Assembly (NCBI GenBank): GCA_022113835.1
Contig: JAILWY010000018.1
Coordinates: 15,043,501 to 15,107,500 of the forward strand
Source of the DNA: Atopsyche davidsoni
Lineage: Eukaryota > Arthropoda > Insecta > Trichoptera > Hydrobiosidae
Length of the DNA: 64,000 nucleotides
Reading direction: 5' to 3'
This document shows, piece after piece, positions 38,376 to 51,049 of the stretch. The number at the start of each line of letters is the position of its first letter. Positions within the stretch are counted from its first letter, which is position 1. Under the pieces are notes generated by a model. The model ran no database searches. It saw only the letters and a list, made by a program, of their open reading frames with translations, and was not told where the DNA came from. A program made the translations under genes and the position numbers.

Positions 38376-39384
38376 AAAATATTTTTTTTAACTTGTTCTT
38401 AAGTGATGAGAACCAATGAAGCTTATGAATTATATTTTATAATTTAAATAAATAAAATGATTTTGAACTATCATTTACATTCGATTCTCGTTTTAATATA
38501 TTTATTGTATTCTGCACGGCTTAAACTCGAAAATAATTTTATTCTGTTGTTCTAAATAAAAATATGCTTGTACGAATCTCATAATATTTAATCAATAAAT
38601 TATACTGTTGTATTCGATCGTAGGCAGCCAGTTAGTTAAAAAAACATGTGGGTATCGTTTAAAATGTATTTGTATATTTAATTTAATTGGAGTAAGGAAT
38701 ACATATTAATAAATAATCCTAACATTAATCATATTTGAAAAAAATCTATTCAAGTCAACGGTCATTAATATAAACTCTATTGTTTGTTGTAGTAATTCTC
38801 CATACATTTTTATCAGAGTATGATGTATGGACACCAATTAAACACTGTTTTTTTTACTGACGACCGCTTCTAAAATTTTTCATTTTTTATTTGACGAGTA
38901 TTTAATTGCTCTAGAACACATAACATATCGGAACGATTGAATTTTATACCGTTGGTAATATGAGTCCTCATTTATTATAATAAAGTTAGATTTTTTAGTT
39001 AAGGACAGACATTTATCAACATATCTATAATGATAGGTATGGAACGATTTTGTATATTAAAATGGTCCGTCTACATATACATTTATGAACCTGATTGAAA
39101 ATATGAATAATGAAAATTATATATCTGTCATGAGTTTAATAAAAATACAAAAAGAAATAATGGATTTAATGCTTCTCAAAAAATAAAAGTTTGTAGATTT
39201 GTACAACAATTGATAAAATTTCTGTAAATAATAAAAATAATCTACATATATTGGTTTAATAAAAAGTTTCGAGAAACAAAATAGTTGGATGGTTTATGCA
39301 CATGTTATAAAAAGAGGCATAATTTTTATATGGAAGAAAAATATTTCTCCCATATCGACGAATAATCTCTGTAAATCCAGTCTG
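38376..39384. other. AT-rich DNA, nothing recognised
   Basis: AT-rich spacer. Confidence 0.45.
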
Positions 39385-39760
39385 ACAAGGATTAGGATCC
39401 AGTTGTTTTCTACATCAGGGTAGCTTAAGTTTAAAGGATAGTAATTAAAACCTTTTTAGTTGTATTGATGCTACAAAGCCTTGCCATTATCTTTGTATCT
39501 ATTTAATAAACCATTTCACTCTATGTAATCGATTAAATATGTTTTATGGATAATTTGTATCATCACATACACATACAAACTAAAACAGGTGTGAGTCTTA
39601 TTACATCAGTTTAGGATTCATCTACCAAGACAGGAATCGAACCGAAGATCCTCGACCAAGAGTCAATAGTCAACGCTGAACCAACAATATATACAATAAA
39701 CAACAAATATCGTTACTACAAATGAAATTCCGCAACTTATGAAAAACGATACAACATTTT
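39385..39760 (-). mobile_element. interspersed repeat interrupted by a tRNA-derived SINE
   Basis: The left part (GTTGTTTTCTACATCAGG to 39420) and right part (TACTACAAATGAAATTCCG from about 39714) are contiguous in a second copy at 40225-40295. About 290 bp has therefore been inserted here. Within the insert the minus strand shows a B box GGTTCGATTCC (39633-39643) and an A-box-like TGGTTCAGCG (39674-39683). This is the signature of a tRNA-derived SINE nested in an older repeat. Confidence 0.6.
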
Positions 39761-40189
39761 TAATAAAAACCTTAATATAAGCATATCGATGCAAATATTT
39801 AATTAAAATTAAAATTGGTTTTAAACTTTATGAAAATTCTTTTTTAGAGAAAGTCTCGAGAATTAATAAAGAGTAACGCTGTTTTCAGTATTTGATGACT
39901 GAGACTGAAATAGATTTGCTCTGCACAATCTGTTAGATTCAGTATGAAAAGAAAATTCTCAACAGTGTTATTGTTATTATTTGCGGATAGCCTTAATTTA
40001 CTTATAAGTGAACCATTACATTAAAAAAAAAATATTTAAAGATATAAAGTGATTATTTTTAATTAAAAACGTACCGGAATATTTTCAGTATATCGAAACA
40101 TGTTTTTATACATAAATTTTCACATAAAACTATACAGCTCTACGTAATTCTCGCCAAGACATTAATTTCTTGGAATATATACATGCTTG

Positions 40190-40300
40190 GTAACGTACAG
40201 CTGCTTATTGTCAATAAATTTCTAAATCCAGCTGTTTTCTACATCAGGATTGCAATACTACAAATAAAACTCCGTTTTTTATGAAATATGATATGTATAA
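40190..40300. mobile_element. uninterrupted copy of the older repeat
   Basis: GCTGTTTTCTACATCAGG is followed directly by TACTACAAATAAAACTCCG and TTATGAAATATGAT. These match the two flanks of the SINE insertion at 39.4-39.8 kb. The family is not identified. Confidence 0.5.
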
Positions 40301-40779
40301 ACACGCACATTGGATTTAACAATTTATACTAAGAAATGCAGCTTAATTATAAGTGTCATTTTTCAGATTCTCTAAACAGTATCAGTAAGCAATATTTTAG
40401 ATTATGATAGATAGATTATGAAGAATCAACAGTTTGTTTTTTTTAACAACACACCACAAAAATATCACAAATATATTTACGAAGGAGCGGTTCGCCGCTA
40501 ATTCGCAAATAACATACAAATATTTTTTTTATTTGACTGTACAAATCTAAAGCAAACCATTATCATAATTATTTAAATTTAACCGATACCGTATCATTCA
40601 GACTAACGATTTAGTAGATATCGATAAAAATCAAACAGTAGTTCTCATATCCATTTTACAATTTCGTTGTTTTATAATAGTCATCATTTACACGCTGCGT
40701 GAAATTGTACCTCGTTTCCGGTATTTGACTTGTAAAAAAATAATATTTATTGATTGGGAATTAAGCGTCAGCTGTTCTG
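40301..40779. other. AT-rich DNA, nothing recognised
   Basis: AT-rich spacer. Confidence 0.4.
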
Positions 40780-40935
40780 TGCGAGACTGGTGGGGGCAGG
40801 GGGGACGGGGGTGGTGGCAGGAGGTTGGGGACCTCGCGGAGTTACGAGTGTCCGCACGCACAGGGCCGCACCGGGCTGACACGCGCCCGCTGGGCCGTCT
40901 CACACACTCGTATCCCCGCGGGATTGTCAATCTTT
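40780..40935. promoter_or_regulatory. GC-rich island with G-tracts
   Basis: G runs of 5, 6, 5 and 4 (40792-40830) are followed by a CpG-rich segment (GTCCGCACGCAC, CACGCGCCCGC). The + strand could form a G-quadruplex. Open frames of 70-80 codons on both strands are composition effects. Promoter-like. Confidence 0.38.
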
Positions 40936-41004
40936 GATTATATTTTTATAATAAACAAGTAACCCTTTTTTAAATATTGTATCTACTTCTTTTGTTGCCT
41001 CTCC

Positions 41005-41250
41005 TCATAGGAGGTTGGTGATCATTTCCTCGAGCTTGTCTCCATCTCCAGTCTCACCAGTTCGGCTACACTTCCGATCTCCAGCCACTGGCGTAAATTC
41101 CGCATCCACGTTGATTTCCTTCTTCCAATGCCCCCATTTCCTTTGATTTTACCTTCGACAATCAGCTGGAGGATGCCGTACTTATTGTTGCGAAAAATGT
41201 GGCCAAAATAACCTTTCGCTTCTTTACGTGCAAGACTCTCAATATTTGCA
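41005..41250 (-). mobile_element. LINE ORF2 C-terminal fragment, frameshifted
   Basis: The minus strand reads ARKEAKGYFGHIFRNNKYG, LQLIVEGKIKGNGGIGRRKS and WMRNLRQWLEIGSVAELVRL. This is the characteristic tail after the reverse transcriptase in arthropod endonuclease-RT LINEs (RTE/CR1-like; clade not certain). After VRLEM a one-base shift restores KLEEMITNLL and the stop at 41005. No endonuclease or RT core is present, so it is a dead 5'-truncated copy. The same tail is at 33.04 kb on the other strand. Confidence 0.82.
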
Positions 41251-43599
41251 CTGAAACAATAATGAAAAACAATACAGCATTTAAAGTTTTTACAGGAGAT
41301 TTATTACTTCCATCGTATTTTTATAAAATTGATATTTGAAAAAAAAAAAAAAAAAACCTTCGCTTTGAAAAGCTATAAAAACAGTTTTTAATAATGTTGC
41401 AAGTTTTTAACGTTTATTACTGTTCGTTTTTGCAAATTTATAATTTCAACTAGTAAAAATAACGAGAGATCAAAATTTGACACTGTCTAATATTTCGTTA
41501 TTTTCTGTTATTTTGTGAGTTATTAAACTTCATAATTGTGATTAACATACAATATTGTACTAATATAAAATATCTATTCTTCTGTAAAAAAAATTAGCTC
41601 ACTTCACTATTATTATATATTATTGGGACTGATGTGATTTAAACTTACACGTATAGAGATGGTTAACAATAGTTGAATGTATGAATTAAATTATCAAAGA
41701 CGCTCATCTCTCACTGAGGAATAACAGATAATTAAATATTGTACTGACATTAATGTATTTCTAGGAATATTTACATTTCGTAATTAATTTTCAAAGTGAA
41801 TGGCTAATAATGTTAAACAATATCATTGTAAATAATGTAACTTAATCTCAGAGAAGCTTTCCATTCTGTCATGTCTTAGATTTCAACAAATCTCAAATAA
41901 ATCATTATTATAATATAACGTAATGAATATTGAGGTTTGAATTTTGTATAATATGTAGTAGCATATCAGAATTTTGGGATTAGGGTTAAATAACCACAAT
42001 AACCAAATAAGCATTTTTCGTTCAATTATCATTTGAATAAATTTATTATAATTAGAAGAAAACAATTTTAATTAGGATCAATATCAAAGAGAGCAAAATA
42101 TAAATTTTGCTGTTACAGAAATCTCTGACCAAAATCAGGTCTACCGAGAGATTTAAGAAACTGGTGTCATGATACGGGTTAAGTCAGGGTTTGAAGCCTT
42201 GTATTACAAATAATTTTACATGACCATAATGTTTCGAGTATTTACATTCTTCTGCTTTTGTTTAATCGACCTGTTGATAGGAAGCAGAAAGTGTGGCATT
42301 AGATACTCTCTCAAGGATTGAGAGCACCAACCTTCTCGATAAACCGAAGTACATGTAGTTTGATGGAATGTACGACTATCAACGCCAAGGCAATGCACCA
42401 CGATATGATATGATAACGCTCTAAAGCGTAACAATAAAAAAAATCACATAGGCTCTTCGTTTCCTTTCGTTTATAAAAATGCACTTTTATTGAATCTCGC
42501 GAAATTCTCAATTTAAAAAAAAGTATTAAAAACACATTTATCTCATTTGTAATTCGTTTGTATGGAGACCAAAAAAAGTTTGACATTACCAAAGCGCTGT
42601 TTGTAAAAATTATTATTCTTAAGCGTTATAGTTTAATTTATGCATATCTGTATTTATACTTGCCAATGAAAGGCCTTCCAGTTATATTTCGTTATGTCAA
42701 CACTTCATTAAAAAAATATACATCGCGTGACTCTTCATTGATAATATTTATAATGGTCTAATGGCGGATAAATTTATTTACGATCGAATATGTCCCGTTT
42801 TTATTATGTAAGCAAATATTACATCTACACCTATGTGTATCGTTAGTATCGTAAATCAATGGAAGAACATGGAGTTTTTAATAACCTGTGACTTATATCT
42901 CTGCTTTGAAAACTAGACTGTAATACCTTACACGGAGAGAGTAACATGTTTATTATTGTTCAATTAATTCAACACTCTGAAATTTATCTAAATTTAAATG
43001 CAGGTGGACAGGTGATATAACCAAGATAAAAATCAACATAAATACACTTTGATCAACATGATTTATAGCACGAGTGTATTTTTGTATTCTAAGCTACTTC
43101 AAATTTAACGTTAGATAAAGACTACTTGCTGCTTTAATAACTTGTTTTTGCAATTTTTAGCTCCAAAAACGATCTGAATTATATATCTGCTGATTATATC
43201 GGTTTATGAGAATTTGGCAAACAAGGCTTTTATTTCAAAGGCAAACTATTGAATATTTATTTCAAAATTATCCTTATAAAAGTTCGGAAGTAGACTAGAC
43301 AATATGTAAATAAAATTTTATCAGCTATATCGAGTCGTTACACAATCATTTTTATTCACAATCTATTTTATATTTTATTAAGTTAAAATTGGAAGTGGAA
43401 TTATAATTAATCAAAATCTAAAAATTTGTGGTCAAAAACATCTTTGATTATCAAACGGCAGTTCAAAAATACCATTGCATGTGTTGCTCATTGTTATCCT
43501 TTTGACATCCTAGTTCTTATATAGAAGCAGTGGTTCACATGTCGTAAACAACGCAATCTGTTTGGCGATTTTCCACGTAAGTTGGATGAGCAAACTTTA
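41251..43599. other. AT-rich DNA with one weak island
   Basis: AT-rich. 42280-42450 is GC-richer and open on the minus strand for over 70 codons, with no domain recognised. Confidence 0.4.
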
Positions 43600-43750
43600 A
43601 TGAAAATATGACTGAAGCCTGCTCTTCCAGCCATCTTGGCTCGGGCAGGGCTGCCGCAACTTTGGGTCACGTGTCACGCTGCTAACAAGAAGGATGGCGT
43701 TTTGACCTTCAAACTTCCCACAATGCACGTGCGACTTTGAAAACTAGTTA
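43600..43750. promoter_or_regulatory. GC-rich island with E-boxes
   Basis: 150 bp containing GGGTCACGTGTCACGC (CACGTG), GCACGTGCG, CAGCCATCTTGGC and GCTCGGGCAGGGC. The two E-box-type sites are about 60 bp apart. Putative regulatory element. Confidence 0.36.
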
Positions 43751-45034
43751 ATACTTCGAGATGACATATCAAACTAATGTACAACCGATACGCTAATACC
43801 AACTGTTATCGATATTAAATATAACAATAGCTTATTATACTTCAGGAGAAATGGTATATATTTTAATTTTAGTAATATTGATTTTTTTATTAATTCTGGG
43901 AAGAGGTCTAGGAGTGAAATGCCAATTTTTTTAAATATTTTGTGAAATTGTTAATCATTACCATGTTTTTTTTAAATCTTGGCTATTAATTAATGTACGT
44001 GATATTGTTTCTAGAAAAATTACAAAAATGTAAAAAAAATTCTCAGTGCAATATGCAGAGTATTTTTCCGATTTATGATAAATCGTTGTTGAATTGCTCT
44101 TTAACAGTTCAACTTCGTAACCTGTCATATTAAAAATTAAACACACAGTGAAATTTGCATTTGTTGACTCCATATCCCTCAATATTGAATATACAAAGAT
44201 TTTTTTATTTTAAATACCATAACTAAGTCATCACAATATGGTTCATTTTAAATTTTATTCTTGCAATATTTAAATGATGTATTTTTTGCGACTAATTATT
44301 GTAGTCTCATTTAATTCATTTTCATGATTGCAAAAAAATTGCACCCTTTAGTGGCGATGCTAATAAAGAAACGTTGAGCAAATACCAACCCTCTTCAAAG
44401 CTATGATTACGTTCGAATGTCGGTTAGAAAAGGCCTTTGTTTCAGCGCGTTCTGTACGCAAACACCCCTTCATTAATAGCTTGTGGAGCGTAGTGCTAGA
44501 ATAGATTATGACTTGTCCAACTCGTAAATATTTAAGCGTTTTATAAAACCATTTGGTTATAGTTCTCACATACGAATTCGTCATAATTGCACCATTATTC
44601 ATTCACGTAGGTTAGAATTATAAGTAAGACTTCATTACCTTTTGTACTTGAACTTTGTTACTTATTTCATCTTACAGTGTTCATGTGTAATAAACACTGG
44701 GAAAAAGTATGATTCATCAACTTACTTTCAACTAATCAATCTCTTTGTAATTTTAATTTGGTGTTTTCTAATTTTTATTTAAAAATTATAATATGGTATA
44801 CCTAGCGCAAAATATTTACAGAAAAAAGTATAAACCTATATGTTTCAACTAGCTTATTTTTATTTATAGCAAGCTCAATATCATTGTAGCGAGAAATGCA
44901 CGTAAACCTGTGAATCCAATTTTTTATAGTAACGTATAAAAAAAATCATATGAATTTGGCACAGTGAAGCACAACACAAAGATGTAAAGGCTGGTTTTCC
45001 AAAACATTTTACTGTGACCGAATAATTATAAAAC
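43751..45034. other. AT-rich DNA, nothing recognised
   Basis: AT-rich. Minus-strand frames at 43958-44182 and 44360-44602 are at chance length and lack recognisable domains. Confidence 0.4.
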
Positions 45035-45130
45035 ATGCAGACTTCACTCGGCTCCCTCGGGCCTCGGATTTGACGGCGTTAAGTTCATTTTTCCCCACCA
45101 GAGCTACTAAAAAAGACGGGCTAACACGAA
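45035..45130. promoter_or_regulatory. GC-rich island
   Basis: About 95 bp (CTCGGCTCCCTCGGGCCTCGG, GACGGCGTTAAG). Small putative regulatory block. Confidence 0.27.
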
Positions 45131-46034
45131 CAAACCATTGAAAATCAGGAATTTTAGCTAAATATTCGTGCAAATTTGGAATCAGAAACGCCGTAGGCGC
45201 TAATACAAAATACTTTGAAAAGTGTAAATATTTGTCAGCAAGAAAATGGTAGTCATTTAAATTACATAACTTTCAGTCACAAGGGATATTTTTCAGGAAA
45301 TAACATAAACATGAACATTGCAGATTTTTTAAGTTATATTAATTTTACAAAAGTCAATTGAATTAAATTTGGCTCATACAAATAAGTAGCTAAAAATAAA
45401 TAAAGGTATTTTCCTGAAATGATTATTTTAAATATAAGCAAATTGAGCTAATTTACATCATCATTTTCTATAATTTCAATGAAAATGACACATGATTGGC
45501 TCTTTGGTTAGTTTTGGTAATTATTTTGATTGATATAGATATTAACGAAGGTTGAACCATTTGCTCGACAAAATCATATCAGTTCCTGTGTTATTTTCCT
45601 TTAAGCTTTTTTCTATCGATTTTTTTATTTATTTCATTGATTTACTGCCCAAAAGCGGAATGAATAATTTCAAACTCAATTTTGTGTAGATACTTATACG
45701 CATTAGCATAGACTGCATTATCGTCATATTTTAGTAACTTCACTGATGAGAGCTTTACTTGAGGTAGTAAAATGTCATTATTCTTGTGTGATTCTGAAAA
45801 TAAGCTTATCATTGGAGCACTTATTATGGAAAAAAAATATAATTATCATTCAATAAAAATATATGATTTTTAAAAGATTGCATTGAGCAAAAGAGAGAAG
45901 AGAAATAGATCTACAACCAGTAAGCCTATCCAATCTAATATAAGATATTATATTCATACGTGTGCAGGTTCAAGTTTCAGTTAACTTACCATACAGAAAA
46001 AAATGTGTAATATCTTTGTTTCATAAAGTATTAT
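45131..46034. other. AT-rich DNA, nothing recognised
   Basis: AT-rich spacer. Confidence 0.45.
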
Positions 46035-46230
46035 CAGATGTCACGGGAGACCTTCGCAGCCTCTCTCGGGCCGGTATTATTCCTGCTCCCTCAGACCGCA
46101 CGTGGTGAGACATGAGAGCCTTAAAGGTTCAGATAAGAAAAACACTCCCACATTGGGTAGTTTTTGCGGGTCGCATGCGATGTGAGGTTTTACTTTGGCA
46201 GGATATTACGAGCATCGCTCTTTGAGGAGT
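46035..46230. promoter_or_regulatory. GC-richer island
   Basis: Contains GACCGCACGTGGTGAG (Runt-like ACCGCA overlapping an E-box CACGTG), CTCGGGCCGG and GGGTCGCATGCGATG. Putative regulatory element. Confidence 0.33.
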
Positions 46231-47493
46231 TTTATCAGAAAGTATCGAGCTGTTTTGTTTAATGCGACCGAAAATATGTGTTTTCAGGAACAAGATCAAA
46301 AACAAGGGTATTCTAGTCCAACAAACAGACAAAATTCTGTTTACTTTTAGAAAAAAAATTACATTGCATGACACAAGTATTTGATACTCGTATCTTAGTT
46401 TTATTAAATATCTGTAAAATTTTATAATTCTAAATATAATAATATTTTATTTGTACATATGATGAAAAAAAATTGAATACAATCTTTTATTGAAAACTGT
46501 AAAGAAATCATAAATTGCAAAGCATAGGAGATACAGAATATTTAGTGTATTTTATAAGTAACATATTAAAATAAAATATTTAAAATTTTACTTCGACAAG
46601 AAACATTTTATAAATCTTCAATCTATTTAAAAAAAAAACAATATAAGAACAACTTTAAAAATATCAATATCATACAGTAAAACATAATTAAATCCTTTAC
46701 AAAATATGAAAAGTAAAAAATTAAAAAGAAAAACTTAATACTCTTGTACTAAGAAAGCCTTCTAGTACTTTTAAGATCAAACTACTTATGTAGTTTGACT
46801 CATTGATAAAAAAATTACTTATTATTACATACATTTAAACATTAAATTTTTTTAAAAGAGCTCAAACTATGAAATGGAGAAAATAGAATTATAAAGAAAA
46901 ATTTCGTTTAAATAATAAAAATAAAATTTATTTTATCAAATGAATACATTGATTTATAAAAAAAATAATTAATCTGCCTTTGGTTTAAGTTGTCATATGT
47001 AACCATCGACAGGGTTAGATTTTTCCTATAATAAAACTCATCGATCTTTGTATATTTGATAATAATTGTTAGTATGTTTAATGGCTGTTATCAGTTCACA
47101 TTCAATTTTAATGTTAAATTAATTATTATTTGTTATTATTGTAATATTTATATAAAATTTTAGAATTATTTTAATATTCATATTTATTATACGTACCCAT
47201 AAGGCACATCAGAAGTATGCACGATCGCCGCAATAAATGTACAGATATCTCACGATGATAAATTCCACTGAACACTAGCGTATTGATTATGTAATGGTTG
47301 TATATTAGTAAGTGGTAACATATGTAATAAAATATTACGATGAAGATCTTAACTTGAAGTCCATGACAGCAATATTCTGAAAATATCTTACACAGTTTAA
47401 CCTTTCAAGATTATTAAGGTACAGTAAAAATACTAGTAAAATAAAAAAAAAATTATAGTGTGCATATTATGGTTTTTTTTATTTTGCGTAAAG
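46231..47493. other. very AT-rich DNA, nothing recognised
   Basis: AT-rich. A perfect 9-bp inverted repeat (TCAAACTAC/GTAGTTTGA) lies at 46777-46798. Otherwise nothing recognised. Confidence 0.45.
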
Positions 47494-47610
47494 ATGACTA
47501 GAAATCGACCTGTTGACTTACTAAGACCGTCGTCGCCTTCTATTGACGAAAGACTCACTATTATACCAGACTGGAAGAAGCGTAAACACACTAACGGCCA
47601 GATATATTGA
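47494..47610 (+). CDS. small ORF, 38 codons, unrecognised
   Basis: ATG with A at -3 opens MTRNRPVDLLRPSSPSIDE, then LTIIPDWKKRKHTNGQIY and a stop. The composition (Pro/Ser/Arg, then a basic KKRK patch) is unlike the Ile/Phe/Tyr-rich chance frames of AT-rich DNA, and the local GC is only modest. Upstream, GGTTTTTTTTATTTTGCGTAAAG could serve as a splice acceptor, so it may be an exon rather than a free ORF. At 38 codons it is well within chance length. Confidence 0.18.
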   Translation: MTRNRPVDLLRPSSPSIDERLTIIPDWKKRKHTNGQIY

Positions 47611-47799
47611 AACTGCTATAGTACAACGTCTGATAAAATGCTGAATTTGGCATTTGAAAATTCAGTTTTCGTCTGAAATTATCGAGGATATTGTTATAAC
47701 ATTAATTTTGTCAAAACTGAGTCCGTTGTATGCATTACTTTGCTGGGTATTTTTAAAAAATATATAGTTATTAAAAACATATTTGGAATAGATTACCTC

Positions 47800-47970
47800 T
47801 TAGAACAAGTTGTCCATGTGGCTGTTGCACCTGAAGCAGGTGCCGCGGTGGAGGCAGCAGGTTGTAATCAAGCAGTACATACTGGAGTGTCCTCAGCGAG
47901 GCATCGCGATAGGGGCGTGACGCCGAGTCGCGCAATCAGAATCTGCCTCTCTGACAACATCGCTGGATAG
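47800..47970. promoter_or_regulatory. GC-rich island with mirrored E-boxes; possible minus-strand exon
   Basis: CACCTGAAGCAGGTG at 47828-47842 is a perfect inverted pair of CAGGTG E-boxes (Snail/proneural bHLH type), with GCAGGTTG nearby. On the minus strand 47891-47800, following an AG at 47892-47893, reads a Cys-rich tail (YCLITTCCLHRGTCFRC...) that stops at TAA; it is phase-compatible with the exon at 53.5 kb. All strands are fairly open, so coding is only an option. Confidence 0.33.
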
Positions 47971-49854
47971 ACACGTGTCCCAGATAAGGTCAACCCAATC
48001 AGTGCAGACATGATACTCTCAATATACAAAATAGAAAAAAAAATAATCAAAATGATCCAACCGTTTATGTGATTATATCTTGATTATGCTATTTCATACT
48101 ATCCGTGGGTGGAACATGCATTCGTTGAATACCAATTACTGCAGGAAATTTATGTCCTTATTTTCTTGATAAGGTCTTATTGTTATATGTTTATTATCTC
48201 ACAAATAGAAAATACACCTTTCAATTGCATTTACTGATAAATAATTAGAATCTTTCAAAACTTTGCAAATAAATACAGATACCAAAAATAAAACAACTAT
48301 ATTTTTTTCTTAAAAGAAGCACATTTCAAAAAGTAACAGGTTTTTACTTATGCATGAAAAAAACATTTAAATATTTATACAAAAAAGTGCTACTGTCGTG
48401 TTGATTTTCTCTCTCTTGTATTTATAGGTTTAAGGAGTATCTTACATAAGTAAAGTGTTATAAAAAAATGAAATAGCACTGGTAATGAAAATATTTTACT
48501 AAGCGTTAAGAAGAAAACATGCTTATGTTTATATATTGAATTTAAATACGTATAAAACTGAAAGCAACACCATCATTAAAAGTGCATTATCAAGTCAAAG
48601 CTAAATGTATCTCTACTGCAGAGTAATCAGTGAATGATATATATATTTTTAATTTATAATTATTTTTTTCTACTGGTTTTTATTTGTTTATGGCACACAT
48701 AAACAAATTATAACCAAATCAATTGAATATAACAAGTATTAAAAAAAATTACTCTGAACATTTTTCTACTTTTCCATGTTTTATTTTTTATTGGTATCAA
48801 AATACAATTAGATTTATTGAGATATTTCGGTTTGTGGTTATACTTTCATCTTGAAATTATATGAAGGACTCTGCAGCGAATTAGAGATATTGACAAACCA
48901 TCGAGATGAACGAGAATACCCTGTCAACTTCATAATTGGATTTACCAGCCATGAATAAAAGATGTGGTTGTATGTTCATTCAAGCATATATAATTTATTA
49001 ATAGATAATTAACTATTGTATTTATTGATAAACCTCAATTCTAAACAGTAAGTAAAAATAATATCGCATAAAACATTCAATAAAAAATGTATTAAAATCA
49101 ATGTAAGAATTTATTTACATTTTTCTACTATGCCTTATAGTTTTGAAGTATTTTTAATTTTTATCTCTAAAACCATTGATCTTGATAATGATGTTTTACG
49201 TAAGGATAGCAAAAAAACACAGATGTATTAAAGTACTCACAATAGCACTAGTTATAAGGCTGTATTAATATACAATGAGAAAAATTGACGGAATGTAAAA
49301 ACTTGCGGAAGATGAACGCAGCAAATTTGCAGTATGTTGGGAGATCATGATTTCTGGGGACATTATAATAATTGGCGGTACTTATTAGCAATTTGAGAAA
49401 TTGGATATATCCGTTAGAGAGTTCAAGAAACGCTTCCTATGCAAGCGTATGAGTGAGAGAGTATTATGAATTTCACATAAGATGCTTCGTTTCTCTGATG
49501 CTCAAATCAAATACAATTTTTCTAAACAAAAATAAACATGTGTTATCACGAGAAAACTTTTACAATTAACGGATTGTTTAACTTGGTTTAGGACAAAGAA
49601 TCATGATAAAAAGATAAAAAATACAAGACGAAGACGATACCAAATAATGTTTTTTTTAAACTTAAAAAAAAACTGAATGATCACTAGTATTTTTTTAAGC
49701 GTTTTATTGATTTAAAAAAAAAGTTTTTAAAGGCCATCCAAGTGTGTGAACTTTAGCAGAGATGGGTTTTCGTTGGCAGATCGTTATAATAACTCGAAGT
49801 AAGAAGCTGTCAATCAAATCTTTTGAAATTAACTAAAAGAAGCTTTCAAAGCAA
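47971..49854. other. AT-rich DNA, nothing recognised
   Basis: AT-rich spacer. Confidence 0.5.
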
Positions 49855-49935
49855 TCTGTTCTCCCCAGCAGCGATGGGATGCGCATTAGCAGCGTTAGTA
49901 GCTCCGAATGCCTGCCTTGGTTAAATTTATGCAAA
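49855..49935. promoter_or_regulatory. small GC-richer island
   Basis: CCCCAGCAGCGATGGGATGCGC and GCATTAGCAGCG; short putative regulatory block with an ATTA core. Confidence 0.25.
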
Positions 49936-50639
49936 AGTCATTTATAAACATTTCATGTCTTTTTAGACATGAAAGTGCACATTTCAGAGGCCGTAATTCT
50001 TTAGAGAATTGTAAAGTTAATTTTGTACGAGAGAATAACAACACGACAAATTTGAATTACAGACGACTCTTTGCGCTAAACTAACCTTTAAAACTATACT
50101 TTACATAGAGATTGTGCTGCATTCACATTTTGGTGTTTTTTTGTTGATTGATGAATGAAATCGTGTGTATTACCGATATATATGTACACAATTGAACTAC
50201 AACCTTTATGATACGTTCTTTTATTTTTAGTTCATAGTGATTATCAATTTAAGAATACGATAAACAATATTGTTAATTCATTACAAATTTAACTCAATAC
50301 ACTCTTCGCAGTGTCATGAAACTTTTTATAAAATTATACTTACTATCATAGTTTCGATATTTTATTTAAGAATAAATTTAAAAATATATATCTATTTGTA
50401 AAGGTTTTCCTTATTAACTCCGGCTGACTGGTTTAGTTTGAAATACTGAATATTTAAATATTACTAGCCAAATTGCTAAAAATGTATCTCCTAGCTATTT
50501 GGCTATTCATATTGGTCGTCTTATCTGTTCTAAAATTTAATTGTTATTTTAATGATTATGTTATTAATTAAAAAAATATATACAAATTCAAATAATAACT
50601 CTCGAGTCTTTATTTGATATTTATTTTATTGAAGTGGGG

Positions 50640-50910
50640 AAAAATGAAAAACTTTGCATAATTCATTCAATTCATCGGCGCGATTAATTAAACTGCTGAG
50701 GACAACCGAGGGAAAATGTTATTATTAATTGAGCAAACGGTTTCCAAAGAATGGAAATGGCATGATAAATACTGGCCGCAGTGAGGGAACACATCTTAAA
50801 GAATGAAAATAAAGAAAGGAGCCCATAAATAACGCGACAATCGCTGCGGCCCACTGCGAAGTCATCGAGAACCCGATAGGCACTTCATCGACCAAGTGTA
50901 TTATATTGCC
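50640..50910. promoter_or_regulatory. GC-richer island with homeodomain cluster
   Basis: CGGCGCGATTAATTAAACTG, ATTATTAATTGAGC and CGACAATCGCTGCGGCCC lie within 200 bp, so several ATTA/TTAATTGA cores sit next to GC-rich DNA. Putative enhancer. Confidence 0.35.
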
Positions 50911-51049
50911 AAAGTCACATGAGTACTAGTATCGCCGTACTTTATATGAAAATATATCAGTAACACTAACTTATGAATGTGAGAACACTTATAAAAAAAA
51001 ACAAAGACAACTTAATAAATTGATAATGATTAAGAACATTTTTTTAAAT

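Noticed and set aside
45760..45770. let-7: TGAGGTAGTA matches the first 10 bases of the miRNA
   Set aside because: The match ends after the seed region and no complementary arm lies nearby to form the precursor hairpin.
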